Assembly: GCA_947167745.1 (NCBI GenBank)
Contig: CAMVJE010000031.1
Location: 1 to 15,871 of the forward strand
Source: an uncultured Treponema sp.
Lineage (GTDB): Bacteria; Spirochaetota; Spirochaetia; Treponematales; Treponemataceae
DNA length: 15,871 nt
Direction: 5' to 3'
The notes below the pieces were generated by a model. The model ran no database searches. It saw only the letters and a list, made by a program, of their open reading frames with translations, and had not been told where the DNA came from. Below, piece after piece: positions 6,533 to 13,711 of this stretch; position 1 is the first letter of the stretch, and every line of letters begins with the position of its first letter. The translations under genes were made by a program, and so were the position numbers.

Positions 6533-6580
6533 CTACAGGAGAAGCGGTGGAAATAAGCCTTATTTTTTACAGCGGACCTT
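6521..6580 (-). terminator. Terminator at the end of the alpha-glucan operon
   Basis: On the minus strand AAGGTCCGCT (complement of 6571-6580) pairs with AGTGGACTTT (complement of 6525-6534) through eight Watson-Crick and two G-U pairs, followed by a run of seven T. An inner hairpin AAATAAG-C-CTTATTT at 6551-6565 stacks within the loop. It lies 29 bases after the phosphatase stop at 6609 and ahead of the reductase gene. Confidence 0.75.
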
Positions 6581-6608
6581 AACTTCTATTTTCCAAAAAT
6601 GGATTCAC

Positions 6609-7175
6609 CTAAGTAGATAATCCTGAAATATATGACATATCATTAATATGCCTTACCCGGTGTTTTCCATCATCGCCAATAATCATATATGATACTCCTC
6701 CAGCAGGACCGTGTATATCAACTTCATAAAATGATTCTAGCGGAAGCCCTATATACATTGCATTCCAAATACTCAAAAGATCACCATGAGACACGATAAT
6801 GATGTTCTCTTCTTCGCTGTTAATAACTTCATCGTAAAAAGGTTTTAGACGATTCCATGCATCTCTCCGACTTTCTCCGTCTGAAAACAGTCTGTCATCA
6901 ACAGTATTCTCTGGACTCTCAATATTTTCACGAAGCCACTGAACTGACTTACCGCAGCATTTTCCAAGATTTCTTTCTCTTAGTTCCTGCCTGAAAATCG
7001 GTTTAACGCCTAAATATTTTGCTATTTCTTCAGCAGTCTGCATGGCACGCTTAAGGTCCGAAGAATACAAAACCACCTTTTTACCGGCAAGCTCATCGCT
7101 CAATTTCTTTCCAATGTGATCTGCCTGTATTTTTCCGAGTTCTGTCAAATCCCAATCTGTCCACGAACCTACCAT
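6609..7175 (-). CDS. Histidine phosphatase-family protein lacking the catalytic N-terminus
   Basis: The 188 residues match the phosphoglycerate mutase-like histidine phosphatase fold from just after the catalytic motif: TDWDLTELGKIQADHIG, LYSSDLKRAMQTAEEI (conserved phosphate-binding Arg), LRERNLGK, and IIIVSHGDLLSIW (second catalytic His). The family's first strand with R-H-G-x-T, carrying the phosphorylated histidine, should precede MVGSW by about 15-20 residues but is not in any frame; in-frame sequence upstream reads only RFYIDADG to a stop. A strong AAGGAGG at 7204-7210 lies too far from the ATG at 7173-7175, as if a segment was deleted. It follows malQ by four bases and is the last gene of the operon. 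It is open and may be made, but is probably inactive. In glycogen or glucan operons such proteins may dephosphorylate sugars (inference). Confidence 0.75.
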   Translation of the reverse strand: MVGSWTDWDLTELGKIQADHIGKKLSDELAGKKVVLYSSDLKRAMQTAEEIAKYLGVKPIFRQELRERNLGKCCGKSVQWLRENIESPENTVDDRLFSDGESRRDAWNRLKPFYDEVINSEEENIIIVSHGDLLSIWNAMYIGLPLESFYEVDIHGPAGGVSYMIIGDDGKHRVRHINDMSYISGLST

Positions 7176-7179
7176 TCCA

Positions 7180-8667
7180 TCAGCGTCTATATAAAACCGT
7201 ATTCCTCCTTAGAAATTCGCCCACTGATTCAGAAAGTTGGTCCTGGGTTGCACGCCACTTCCAATTTTTTCCGACAGTCGAAGGTTGATTCATTCTTGCC
7301 CTTCCATCCAGTCCAATCAAATCCTGCATGGTAAGCACACAGGTGTTTGAAACCGTTGCCATCGCAGTCAACATCATGTTCACCGCTAAGTTATTTTCAT
7401 CCGCGCGAAGATATGCTTTTGCAAATTCCAAATCATCTTTTGAAATCGCGCTCATCCATCCGCGGATAGTATCATTGTCATGGGTTCCCGTATAAACTAC
7501 AGAATTTTTTTTGTAGCAATGCGGAAGATATCCACTATTTGTTTCCCTGGAATCAAATGCAAACTGCAAAACTTTCATGCCAGGAAATCCAACTTCATCA
7601 AGCATTTTATAAACAGAGTCAGTAAGGAATCCCAGGTCCTCCGCAATGATTGGAAGTTCTCCAAAAGTTTTTTTGATTTCAGAAAAAAGGTCCGCTCCAG
7701 GTCCCTGCCGCCAAAATCCATTTTTCGCATCAGAAGAACCAAACGGAATACAATAGTAGGAATCAAATCCGCGGAAATGGTCGATGCGAAGTACATCATA
7801 ATTTTTCAGACTCATATCCAGACGCTTTTTCCACCAAGAATATCCATTATTTTTCATGTAGTCCCAATTGTAAACTGGGTTACCCCAAAGTTGACCATCA
7901 GCAGAAAATCCATCAGGAGGACAGCCGGCAACCTCAATAGGTTTTGAATCAGCATCCAGATAAAACTGTTTTGGATTTGACCAAACATCCGCACTGTCAG
8001 CCGCAACATAAATTGGAATGTCACCTATGATTTTTATTCCACGTTCGTTCGCATATTTTTTTAATGCGTACCATTGTTTGTAAAAAAGGAACTGCAGCAT
8101 TTTGTAATATGAAACACGATTCAAACATTTTTCATACCAAAACTTTACAGCATCCACTTCTCTTTTTCTGATATCATCTTCCCAGCAATCGAATGAACAT
8201 CCTCCGTGCGCATCCTTGATTGCCATAAAAAGTGAGTAATCTTCAAGCCAAGCAGAATTATAATTGCAGAAGTCGTAATATTCTGATGGAATATTTTTTT
8301 CAAAATTTTTTTGGACTTTCGCGAACAAGGCATGTCGTTCTTTGTAAAGCACTCCATAATCAACAGAAGTAGAATCGTTTCCCCAGTTAACATTTTCCCA
8401 ATCTTCTTTTGAAATCAGGCCATCATGTTCCAGAAATTCTAAATCAATAAAATATGGATTTCCTGCAAAGGTCGAAAAACTTTGATATGGTGAATCACCA
8501 AAACTTGTCGGCCCGATTGGTAAAATCTGCCAATAAGTCTGTGAACTATTTTTCAAAAAATCAACAAAAGCATAGGCACTGGAACCAAGTGTCCCAATCC
8601 CTGTTTTTCCCGGCAAAGATGATATGTGCATTAAAACACCGTTAGCACGTTTATCAAGCAAACTCAT
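7180..8667 (-). CDS. malQ: 4-alpha-glucanotransferase (amylomaltase, GH77)
   Basis: The enzyme transfers glucan chains between maltodextrins and releases glucose, in the cytoplasm. The 495-residue length and motifs fit GH77: HISSLPGKTGIGTLG at the start, QILPIGPTSFGDSPYQ, IGDIPIYVAADSADVW, the nucleophile Asp296 in LRIDHFRGFDSYY, the acid/base Glu343 in IIAEDLGFL, and Asp397 in YTGTHDNDT, then MNQPSTVGKNWKWR near the end. The C-terminus aligns with known amylomaltases, so the gene is complete. The ATG at 8665-8667 is preferred because AAGG stands eight bases upstream; an ATG eight codons earlier (8691) has no ribosome binding site. It lies 34 bases after the regulator gene and four before the phosphatase, so it belongs to the operon. 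Its presence identifies the transported sugar as maltose or maltodextrin. Confidence 0.95.
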   Translation of the reverse strand: MSLLDKRANGVLMHISSLPGKTGIGTLGSSAYAFVDFLKNSSQTYWQILPIGPTSFGDSPYQSFSTFAGNPYFIDLEFLEHDGLISKEDWENVNWGNDSTSVDYGVLYKERHALFAKVQKNFEKNIPSEYYDFCNYNSAWLEDYSLFMAIKDAHGGCSFDCWEDDIRKREVDAVKFWYEKCLNRVSYYKMLQFLFYKQWYALKKYANERGIKIIGDIPIYVAADSADVWSNPKQFYLDADSKPIEVAGCPPDGFSADGQLWGNPVYNWDYMKNNGYSWWKKRLDMSLKNYDVLRIDHFRGFDSYYCIPFGSSDAKNGFWRQGPGADLFSEIKKTFGELPIIAEDLGFLTDSVYKMLDEVGFPGMKVLQFAFDSRETNSGYLPHCYKKNSVVYTGTHDNDTIRGWMSAISKDDLEFAKAYLRADENNLAVNMMLTAMATVSNTCVLTMQDLIGLDGRARMNQPSTVGKNWKWRATQDQLSESVGEFLRRNTVLYRR

Positions 8668-8701
8668 ATGTTCAACCTTATTTTCGGGCATAACTAAAAA
8701 A

Positions 8702-9715
8702 TCATGTTTTCTTAGAAATGTCCTTTACACTTTCTCCGTCAACAAATTCAAATGGAATCATTTTGTGTGACGGTGCTGTTTTATTTTCAATGTTGTCCAA
8801 CAAAAGCGAAAGTCCTTCGTCGGCCAACTGTTCTTCCATCTGACGAATTGTTGCAAGACGCGGACAGATAAAATCAACCAAAGAAATTCCATCAAATCCT
8901 ATGATGGAAATATCTTCCGGAATTTTTTTCCCCATGTCAGTAAGTTTCCTGATTGCACCAATCGCCATTGCATCAGACATCGTAAAGATTGCAGTAATCG
9001 ATGGATCTTTTTTTAAAAGTTCTTCGGCGGCATTGAATCCACCTTCGAAAGAATATTTCGAAACCGCATAAGATTTTTCAAAATCAAAATCCAATTTTGC
9101 AGATTTCATTGCTTTTATAAAACCTTCGTAACGGATACAGGAGAGTTCCGAATCCATTGCGCCACCAATTACACCAATCTTTTTGTGTCCATTTTTTATC
9201 AAATATTTTGCGGAACTGTATGCCGCTTTCATATTGTCTGTACTTACACTTGAAAGATATTTTCTTTTAAGTGAATCAGCATTATTGGAAATCAAAACGC
9301 TTGGAACGTGTACCTTTTCAAAATCTCCACTCAGCTTGTCCGGACTACCTCCAAGAAAAATGATTCCCAAAGGTTTTAGTGAAAAATAAATCCTTGTCGC
9401 ATTTAAGCCTTCGTTATCATTTTCATCAAGGATGATAACATTCGCTGAATAAATCGAAGACTCAAGTTTTCTTTGGATGCGTTCCAAAAGACCATTCAAA
9501 AGAGTGCTGTAAGTCCCCTTTACAATTATGGCAAGATTTTTTCTCTCCTGCGTTTTTAGCTGCTTTGCATTTGCGTTTTGAACAAATCCATGTTTTTCAA
9601 CAACTGCCATAACTTCTTCTCTAGTCTTGTCACTAACATTAGGATGATTGTTTAAAACTCTTGAAACAGTTCCAACCGCACATCCACACTCTTTCGCAAT
9701 GTCTTTAATAGTCAT
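8702..9715 (-). CDS. LacI-family transcriptional regulator of the operon
   Basis: The 337-residue repressor begins with the helix-turn-helix MTIKDIAKECGCAVGTVSRVLN and the hinge-proximal N-A-x-A-x-x-L element, then a periplasmic-binding-protein-like effector domain with typical segments VSTDNMKAAYSSAKYLI, GHKKIGVIGG, TAIFTMSDAMAIGAIR and ISIIGFDG. Such dimers bind pseudo-palindromes with a central CG, and the perfect TGGAAACGTTTCCA at the malE promoter is the evident target. As the gene lies inside the operon (one base after the second permease stop, with its binding site AAAGGGG overlapping that gene's end), the regulator should control its own synthesis. The effector is probably maltose or a maltodextrin, by context. 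All regions are intact. Confidence 0.93.
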   Translation of the reverse strand: MTIKDIAKECGCAVGTVSRVLNNHPNVSDKTREEVMAVVEKHGFVQNANAKQLKTQERKNLAIIVKGTYSTLLNGLLERIQRKLESSIYSANVIILDENDNEGLNATRIYFSLKPLGIIFLGGSPDKLSGDFEKVHVPSVLISNNADSLKRKYLSSVSTDNMKAAYSSAKYLIKNGHKKIGVIGGAMDSELSCIRYEGFIKAMKSAKLDFDFEKSYAVSKYSFEGGFNAAEELLKKDPSITAIFTMSDAMAIGAIRKLTDMGKKIPEDISIIGFDGISLVDFICPRLATIRQMEEQLADEGLSLLLDNIENKTAPSHKMIPFEFVDGESVKDISKKT

Positions 9716-9716
9716 A

Positions 9717-10559
9717 CTACCCCTTTACTGCTCCTGCAATTACACCCCTTATAATATACTTTTGTGAACATACATAAAAGATAATTATAGGAATAATTGA
9801 AACAACAAGCATCGCCATAAATCCACCGTAATCAGTAGAACCGTAAGCTCCCTGCATTGCCAGCTGAATTGCAACAGGAACTGTCTTGTGATCGGAACCC
9901 AAAATCAGGTAAGGCAAAAGATAGTCATTCCAAACCCACATGGCATTCAGGATTGCAACTGTTATGGCAGTCGGCTTGAGCATTGGGAACACGACGATAA
10001 AAAATGTTTGCAGCGGATTGCATCCATCGATTGTCGCAGCTTCCTCAATTTCCAGCGGAACACTTTTTACAAAACCGGTAAACATGAAAACTGAAAGTCC
10101 AGCTCCAAATCCAAGATATACAAGAACAATTCCTACTACATTATCGAAAGCAAGACTTGTTACCATAAATGTCATCGTGTACATCACCATCTGGAACGGA
10201 ACAATCATGCTGAAGACAAAAACGTAGTACAGTGCTTTTGTAAGTTTTGTTTTAACACGGACGATAAACCAAGCCGTCATGGAAGTTCCCACAATAATCA
10301 AAGCAACGGAGGCAATGCTCACCCAAACGGATCTCAAAAATGCCATAAAAAATCCGGACGTTGTAAGACCGTTGATATAATTTTCCAGACCAACAAACAT
10401 ATTTCCACTTGGTAAAGCAAATGGAACTGTTGAAACATACAACCTTGATTTGAAGGAATTCATCAGGACCAAAAAAATCGGGAAGATAAATATTGCCGTC
10501 AAAACAACCAGAACTGCGTAGATAAACTGTGAACCTATTTTATTATTTTTATTTGTCAT
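9717..10559 (-). CDS. Carbohydrate ABC transporter permease, MalG type
   Basis: Inner-membrane subunit, 280 residues with six predicted membrane helices (first at about 11-33, last near 252-267). The cytoplasmic EAA loop that docks the ATPase reads EIEEAATIDGCNPLQTFF at 170-187, and the protein ends in the usual RGVIAGAVKG. The ATG at 10557-10559 overlaps the stop of the first permease by four bases (ATGA), with AAGGAG eight bases upstream, so the two subunits are translated in equal amounts. It forms the pore with the MalF-type partner. No transport ATPase gene is present in the cluster, so an ATPase of the MsmX/MalK type encoded elsewhere is likely shared. Confidence 0.93.
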   Translation of the reverse strand: MTNKNNKIGSQFIYAVLVVLTAIFIFPIFLVLMNSFKSRLYVSTVPFALPSGNMFVGLENYINGLTTSGFFMAFLRSVWVSIASVALIIVGTSMTAWFIVRVKTKLTKALYYVFVFSMIVPFQMVMYTMTFMVTSLAFDNVVGIVLVYLGFGAGLSVFMFTGFVKSVPLEIEEAATIDGCNPLQTFFIVVFPMLKPTAITVAILNAMWVWNDYLLPYLILGSDHKTVPVAIQLAMQGAYGSTDYGGFMAMLVVSIIPIIIFYVCSQKYIIRGVIAGAVKG

Positions 10560-11419
10560 GATTCAATCTCCTTTCTGTTAGTAAGTTTCAACTGCAGGAA
10601 AGCAATCACCGCAACGATGATAAAGAAAATGGTTGCCTTAGCCTGAGCCACACCATGCCAGTTTGCATTTCTATTATAGAAAGTCTGATAAATATTCAGA
10701 GCAAGCATTTCAGTACTCTTTTCTGGAGCACCAGCTGTCAACGCAAGATTCTGGTCGAACATTTTGAATGAGTTTGACAAAGTTAGGAACATGCAGATTG
10801 TGATTGAAGGCATGACCATTGGTATCTTGATTTTGAAAAGAGTTGTAAGTGAAGACGCTCCATCAATCTGTGCGGCCTCCAACACATCGTCAGGAATATT
10901 TTGTAAACCCGCGATATAGATTACCATCATGTAGCCAATCAGCTGCCAGTTTGTCAAAACCACAAGTCCCCAAAATCCGTACTCCGTTTTGAACGAAATA
11001 TCTTCACCAAAAAATTTCAGAAGGAGTCCGTTAATCAAAAGATTCCAAACATATCCCAAAACGATTCCGCCAATCAGATTCGGCATAAAGAAAATCGATC
11101 TGAAAAAATTAGTTCCTTTGAGTCCCTTCGTAAGAAGCAGCGCAAGAGCAAATGCAAAAATATTTACAGTAACAATCGAAACCAAAGTGAACAGAGATGT
11201 AAATCCTAAAGCGTGTAAAAATTCTTTGTCGGTTGTAAATGCCTTTATATAATTTTGAAAACCTACAAACCCTTTGATATCAGTTACAGTCGTAAAGTTT
11301 GTAAACGATAATACAATGCCTATAATAAAAGGTATCAGAAAAAATAGGACAAAGCAGACTAATGTAGGCAAGACAAAAATTGGAAAATATTTTTTGAGTG
11401 GATTATTTTCCTTTTTCAT
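10556..11419 (-). CDS. Carbohydrate ABC transporter permease, MalF type
   Basis: Inner-membrane subunit, 287 residues with six predicted helices; the large periplasmic insertion of enterobacterial MalF is absent, as in most Gram-positive-type and spirochaete homologues. The EAA loop reads LEAAQIDGASSLTTLFKI around residues 180-197, followed by IPMVMP. The ATG at 11417-11419 is chosen because GGAGG is five bases upstream; two in-frame ATGs further up (11431, 11446) fall within a hairpin region and have no such site. It pairs with the MalG-type permease through a four-base overlap. It is separated from the binding-protein gene by 99 bases holding a terminator-like hairpin, which should make permease levels lower than those of the binding protein. 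Confidence 0.93.
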   Translation of the reverse strand: MKKENNPLKKYFPIFVLPTLVCFVLFFLIPFIIGIVLSFTNFTTVTDIKGFVGFQNYIKAFTTDKEFLHALGFTSLFTLVSIVTVNIFAFALALLLTKGLKGTNFFRSIFFMPNLIGGIVLGYVWNLLINGLLLKFFGEDISFKTEYGFWGLVVLTNWQLIGYMMVIYIAGLQNIPDDVLEAAQIDGASSLTTLFKIKIPMVMPSITICMFLTLSNSFKMFDQNLALTAGAPEKSTEMLALNIYQTFYNRNANWHGVAQAKATIFFIIVAVIAFLQLKLTNRKEIES

Positions 11420-11431
11420 AGTTTCCTCCAT

Positions 11432-11450
11432 AAGGGTTTGTAGCACCCTT
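11432..11450 (-). promoter_or_regulatory. Second hairpin just before the first permease gene
   Basis: AAGGGT (complement of 11445-11450) and ACCCTT (complement of 11432-11437) form a 6-bp stem with a 7-base loop, ending three bases before the GGAGG ribosome binding site at 11425-11429. In the minus-strand RNA it would sit between the terminator and the start codon and could block 3'-to-5' decay or affect translation. Confidence 0.45.
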
Positions 11451-11451
11451 G

Positions 11452-11483
11452 AAAAAAGGAGGGTTCAACAGGGAAAACCCTCC
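11452..11483 (-). terminator. Intra-operon terminator/attenuator after the binding-protein gene
   Basis: GGAGGGTT (complement of 11476-11483) pairs with AACCCTCC (complement of 11458-11465) around a 10-base loop, and six T follow (complement of 11452-11457). The stem is GC-rich and begins 36 bases after the binding-protein stop. Partial read-through would give a high ratio of binding protein to permease, a common arrangement in sugar ABC operons. Confidence 0.85.
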
Positions 11484-11518
11484 CCAAAAGATTTGTTGTA
11501 AATCGCTTTTAGGATTTA

Positions 11519-12856
11519 TTACATTTCACTTTCGCTGGCCCAATCTTCAACAACACTGGTCTTAACTTCTGACCAATCTTTTGAACCCTGAGCGTAGCGG
11601 AGCAAAGATGCACCAAAGTTGTCCTTGAATGTCTGTGAAGGGAACAATGTGAAGTTCCAAGCAACAGATGTGATTCCAGGTTTTGACATCCAGTTGTTGA
11701 TTTCTACAGCAAGTGGATCTGTCGGTCTTTCGTTGTCTGAGAATGTATCAAACGGAGCGATGAATCCCAACTTGTTTGTTACATAATCTTTTCCAGTTGC
11801 TGATGAATACAGCCAGTAGACAAAATCAGCGGTTGCTTTCTGATCAGCTTCTGAAGCTTTTTTGTTGATACAGTAGAAGTTTTCTGTTCCGATGCAAAGT
11901 CCCTGACCCTCTTCACCAGAAACTCCAGTGTAAATAGGAAGATACTTTACATTTTCAGGAAGAACCTTGTTTCCGCTTACACCAGAAATCTGACCCCAAG
12001 CCCAGTTTCCATTCTGTACCATTGCGGCTTCCTCAAGAGCAAACTCGGCCATTGAATTGTCAACAGTTTTTACACCGACGTTCTTTGGTTCAATAACTGA
12101 GTCGTTCAGATAGAGGTCAAAAATATTTTTGAATTCACCATCGTACTGGAAATTGATTTTCTTTGTTGCGTCAGATGAAAGATCGACATTGTTGTTTTTG
12201 AATTCATAGTAGACCGGAAGATTTGCCAAGTGGGTCTGCCATCTCCAATCCTCTCCCGCCTTCAAAGATGTTGATGCAAACACACCCTTGATTCCCAGAG
12301 CTTCTTTGTTTGCCTGCATATCATCGGCCAAAGCTTTGAGTGCTGCGAAGTTGTTGATTTCATCCATGCTTGTGTAAGGAGTTGCTTTGTTTGAGAGAGC
12401 AAAATATTTATCGGTGATTGCCTTGTTGTAGATGATTCCATATCCTTCGACAACATACGGAATTCCATAAGGAACTCCATCAATTGTTACTGCAAGTGAT
12501 TTATCGGAAAGGTGCTTGTAAAGTTCGGTGCCAGAAAGATCAGCGCAGTAGCTTGACCAGTTTGCATAACCACGAGGTCCGTTAATCTGGAACAAAGTTG
12601 GAGCCTGCTTGGTCGCCATTTTTGATGTCAATGTTGATTCGTAAGAATTGTTTGCAGCAGTTTCAACAATAACTTTTACACCTGTCTCTGCTTCATAAGC
12701 CTCTGCCAATTCCTGATAGACAGATGCAACCTCTGGTTTGAAATTCAAGTAGCGGACCTGCCCAACTCCTGAATCCTTTTTTGCGCATGACATGAAACAC
12801 GATGCAGTCAATGCTCCAGCCAAAACAGCTGATACAACCTTGTTAATTTTTTCCAT
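11519..12856 (-). CDS. Sugar-binding lipoprotein of ABC transporter (maltodextrin type)
   Basis: Exported receptor that captures oligosaccharide and hands it to the permeases. The 445-residue precursor starts MEKINKVVSAVLAGALTAS, a lysine-tipped signal peptide, with cysteines at 20 and 24; either could be lipidated (TASC or FMSC), and both lack the Leu of the standard lipobox, as is common in spirochaetes. The mature part is a family 1 extracellular solute-binding fold: VRYLNFKPEVASVYQELAEA, the segment YGIPYVVEGYGIIYNK and AAMVQNGNWAWGQI are typical. The ATG at 12854-12856 with GGAGGA five bases upstream is preferred over a start 37 codons earlier, which would lie inside the operator. It is the first gene of the operon and transcribed from 12976-13004. 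The sugar is inferred from the malQ neighbour. Confidence 0.93.
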   Translation of the reverse strand: MEKINKVVSAVLAGALTASCFMSCAKKDSGVGQVRYLNFKPEVASVYQELAEAYEAETGVKVIVETAANNSYESTLTSKMATKQAPTLFQINGPRGYANWSSYCADLSGTELYKHLSDKSLAVTIDGVPYGIPYVVEGYGIIYNKAITDKYFALSNKATPYTSMDEINNFAALKALADDMQANKEALGIKGVFASTSLKAGEDWRWQTHLANLPVYYEFKNNNVDLSSDATKKINFQYDGEFKNIFDLYLNDSVIEPKNVGVKTVDNSMAEFALEEAAMVQNGNWAWGQISGVSGNKVLPENVKYLPIYTGVSGEEGQGLCIGTENFYCINKKASEADQKATADFVYWLYSSATGKDYVTNKLGFIAPFDTFSDNERPTDPLAVEINNWMSKPGITSVAWNFTLFPSQTFKDNFGASLLRYAQGSKDWSEVKTSVVEDWASESEM

Positions 12857-12899
12857 ATTTTCCTCCAAACGAAAAAAAACATAATGGATCCTCTGAAAA

Positions 12900-12910
12900 G
12901 AAACATTTCC
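12900..12910. promoter_or_regulatory. Operator-like site, imperfect copy
   Basis: GAAACATTTCC differs from the centre of the main operator by one base (central CG changed to CA). It lies in the binding-protein leader about 45 bases downstream of the main palindrome, a spacing of about four helical turns (centres roughly 55 bases apart), so a looped repressor complex is possible. Confidence 0.45.
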
Positions 12911-12940
12911 AGAGTAAAACCCCGTATTACCATTCAATTT

Positions 12941-12950
12941 TGGAAACGTT
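12941..12950. promoter_or_regulatory. Operator-like half copy next to main palindrome
   Basis: TGGAAACGTT repeats the first ten bases of the main operator and is followed by ACTGG instead of the second arm. It lies two bases from the perfect palindrome, one turn away (12 bases). Confidence 0.6.
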
Positions 12951-12952
12951 AC

Positions 12953-12966
12953 TGGAAACGTTTCCA
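12953..12966. promoter_or_regulatory. Main LacI-type operator, perfect 14-bp palindrome
   Basis: TGGAAACGTTTCCA is a perfect palindrome with central CG, the standard form of LacI/CcpA-family sites. It begins about eight bases past the -10 hexamer and so covers the likely transcription start of the operon, where binding would block initiation. The regulator at 8702-9715 is the natural partner. The site also satisfies the CcpA cre pattern, so a global regulator could bind as well. Confidence 0.85.
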
Positions 12967-12975
12967 ATTTCCTAT

Positions 12976-13004
12976 AGTATGCATCCTTATTTTTATTTTG
13001 TCAA
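12976..13004 (-). promoter_or_regulatory. Promoter of the alpha-glucan operon
   Basis: Minus strand: consensus TTGACA (complement of 12999-13004), 17-base spacer, CATACT (complement of 12976-12981, 4 of 6). A TACTAT two bases further gives a 19-base spacer. The start near 12968 gives a leader of about 110 bases before the binding-protein ATG. Confidence 0.75.
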
Positions 13005-13005
13005 A

Positions 13006-13050
13006 TTTTTTTTTACGAATTTTTGAAATTTTTTTGAAAATTTTGTTTTT
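13006..13050 (-). promoter_or_regulatory. Phased A-tracts (UP element-like) upstream of the operon promoter
   Basis: On the minus strand, A-runs of 9, 5, 7, and mixed A/T runs of 4 and 5 have centres near 13010, 13022, 13032, 13043 and 13048; the first four are spaced 10-12 bases, one helical turn. They end two bases before the -35 hexamer. Such tracts bend DNA and can contact the polymerase alpha subunit. Confidence 0.6.
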
Positions 13051-13056
13051 ACCGAT

Positions 13057-13227
13057 TTAGGGAACCGAATACCCCTCTTCCGACGGAGTTACCGCAAGAA
13101 TCACTCGGGATTCTTCAATTTTATATTCAGGTTTTGCATTGTTTTGCGCACGGTGAGTTCGGCTGTAGTAATCGACAGTCCTGTAATCAAGTGCATCAAA
13201 GTCAGGATGCCAAAACCACAGACACAT
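13057..13227 (-). pseudogene. C-terminal fragment of an unrecognised protein
   Basis: A frame of 56 residues from an ATG at 13225-13227, open upstream to about 13285, ends at TAA 13057-13059. It reads MCLWFWHPDFDALDYRT, then VDYYSRTHRAQNN, then KIEESRVILAVTPSEEG. The steady use of polar and aromatic residues and absence of low-complexity sequence look like real coding sequence, most likely the tail of a longer soluble protein whose front was removed. There is no ribosome binding site before the ATG. The remains of an IS256-type element lie just upstream, so insertion and deletion probably cut the gene. I cannot name the family. Confidence 0.4.
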
Positions 13228-13316
13228 CCGGCTCACCCTTCGCCCACCATCACCCCTTCGCGGATGTACGAGAAATTGTCAATAGTTGTGGATTGAAGTT
13301 TGAATCGGCATAAGTT

Positions 13317-13472
13317 TTAAGCAACTTCTTTCAACACACCATTTTCAAATTTTATATCCTTGACGACAAGTTCAAGCTTTTCAAAGCCCTTCAATCGCCG
13401 CCAGCCTTTTTCTGCCTGCTGGCAGAGTTTAAAAGCCATAGCCTCAGTTGCCTTTGCAGTTCCGTCTGTTCT
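13317..13472 (-). mobile_element. IS256-family transposase, C-terminal remnant
   Basis: A frame ending at TAA 13317-13319 encodes about 50 residues, RTDGTAKATEAMAFKLCQQ then AEKGWRRLKGFEKLELVVK and IKFENGVLKEVA. The pattern A-x-x-M-A-x-K-L, A-E-K-x-W-R-R-L-x-G-x-x-x-L and x-V-K-F-x-x-G is the usual carboxyl end of mutator-type (IS256) transposases. The catalytic DDE part is absent. It starts inside the tail of a VOC-family fragment in a different frame, so an insertion into or next to that gene was followed by deletion of most of the element. About 25-50 bases after the stop lies AGAAATTGTCAATAGTTGTG (13270-13289, plus strand), which could be the element's end, but no partner end is visible. 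Confidence 0.65.
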
Positions 13473-13585
13473 GTCATAATTCCCCAGCGGATTCCAAATC
13501 TGTCGACAAATACCACCCGGCAGGAACTATATGGAATTACTTCTCTGCATTGTCCGCCAAAATTCAAAGTGGGCGTGATTTTCAT
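13391..13585 (-). pseudogene. VOC/PhnB-like (glyoxalase-fold) protein, collapsed remnant
   Basis: The ATG at 13583-13585 has GGAGG nine bases upstream and opens a frame MKITPTLNFGGQCREVI, the typical beginning of PhnB/YjdN-like VOC proteins. After residue 17 it jumps to VVFVDRFGIRWGIMTEQT, which is the end of the same family (the D-x-F/Y-G-x-x-W strand). The roughly 90 residues between are missing. Beyond residue 41 the frame is non-native and overlaps the transposase tail read in another frame, ending in QKKAGGD. Metal-binding residues in the middle are gone, so it is inactive. Native members of this family are small cytoplasmic metal-dependent enzymes or binding proteins. It has a good promoter at 13712-13741. 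Confidence 0.7.
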
Positions 13586-13711
13586 AGCTTGATACCTCCA
13601 AATTGCAATTCCCACAGCTCAGCTAATGCTTCTGGTGACTTTCTCCTTTCTTATCCGAATCAGATTATTTTCTATTCTCGCTTTTATCCTCGCAGAATTA
13701 CAGCATAATCC

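Noticed and set aside
7573..7947. Open frames on both strands inside malQ
   Set aside because: They are other-frame shadows of the conserved glucanotransferase sequence without start signals.
12857..12967. N-terminal extension of the binding protein by 37 residues
   Set aside because: It would be encoded by the leader and operator, has no ribosome binding site, and would bury the signal peptide; the start at 12856 has GGAGGA.
13096..13115. Hairpin AAGAATC-ACTCGG-GATTCTT as a terminator
   Set aside because: It lies within apparent coding sequence of the 13057-13227 fragment (E-E-S-R-V-I-L), has no T-run and is probably chance.
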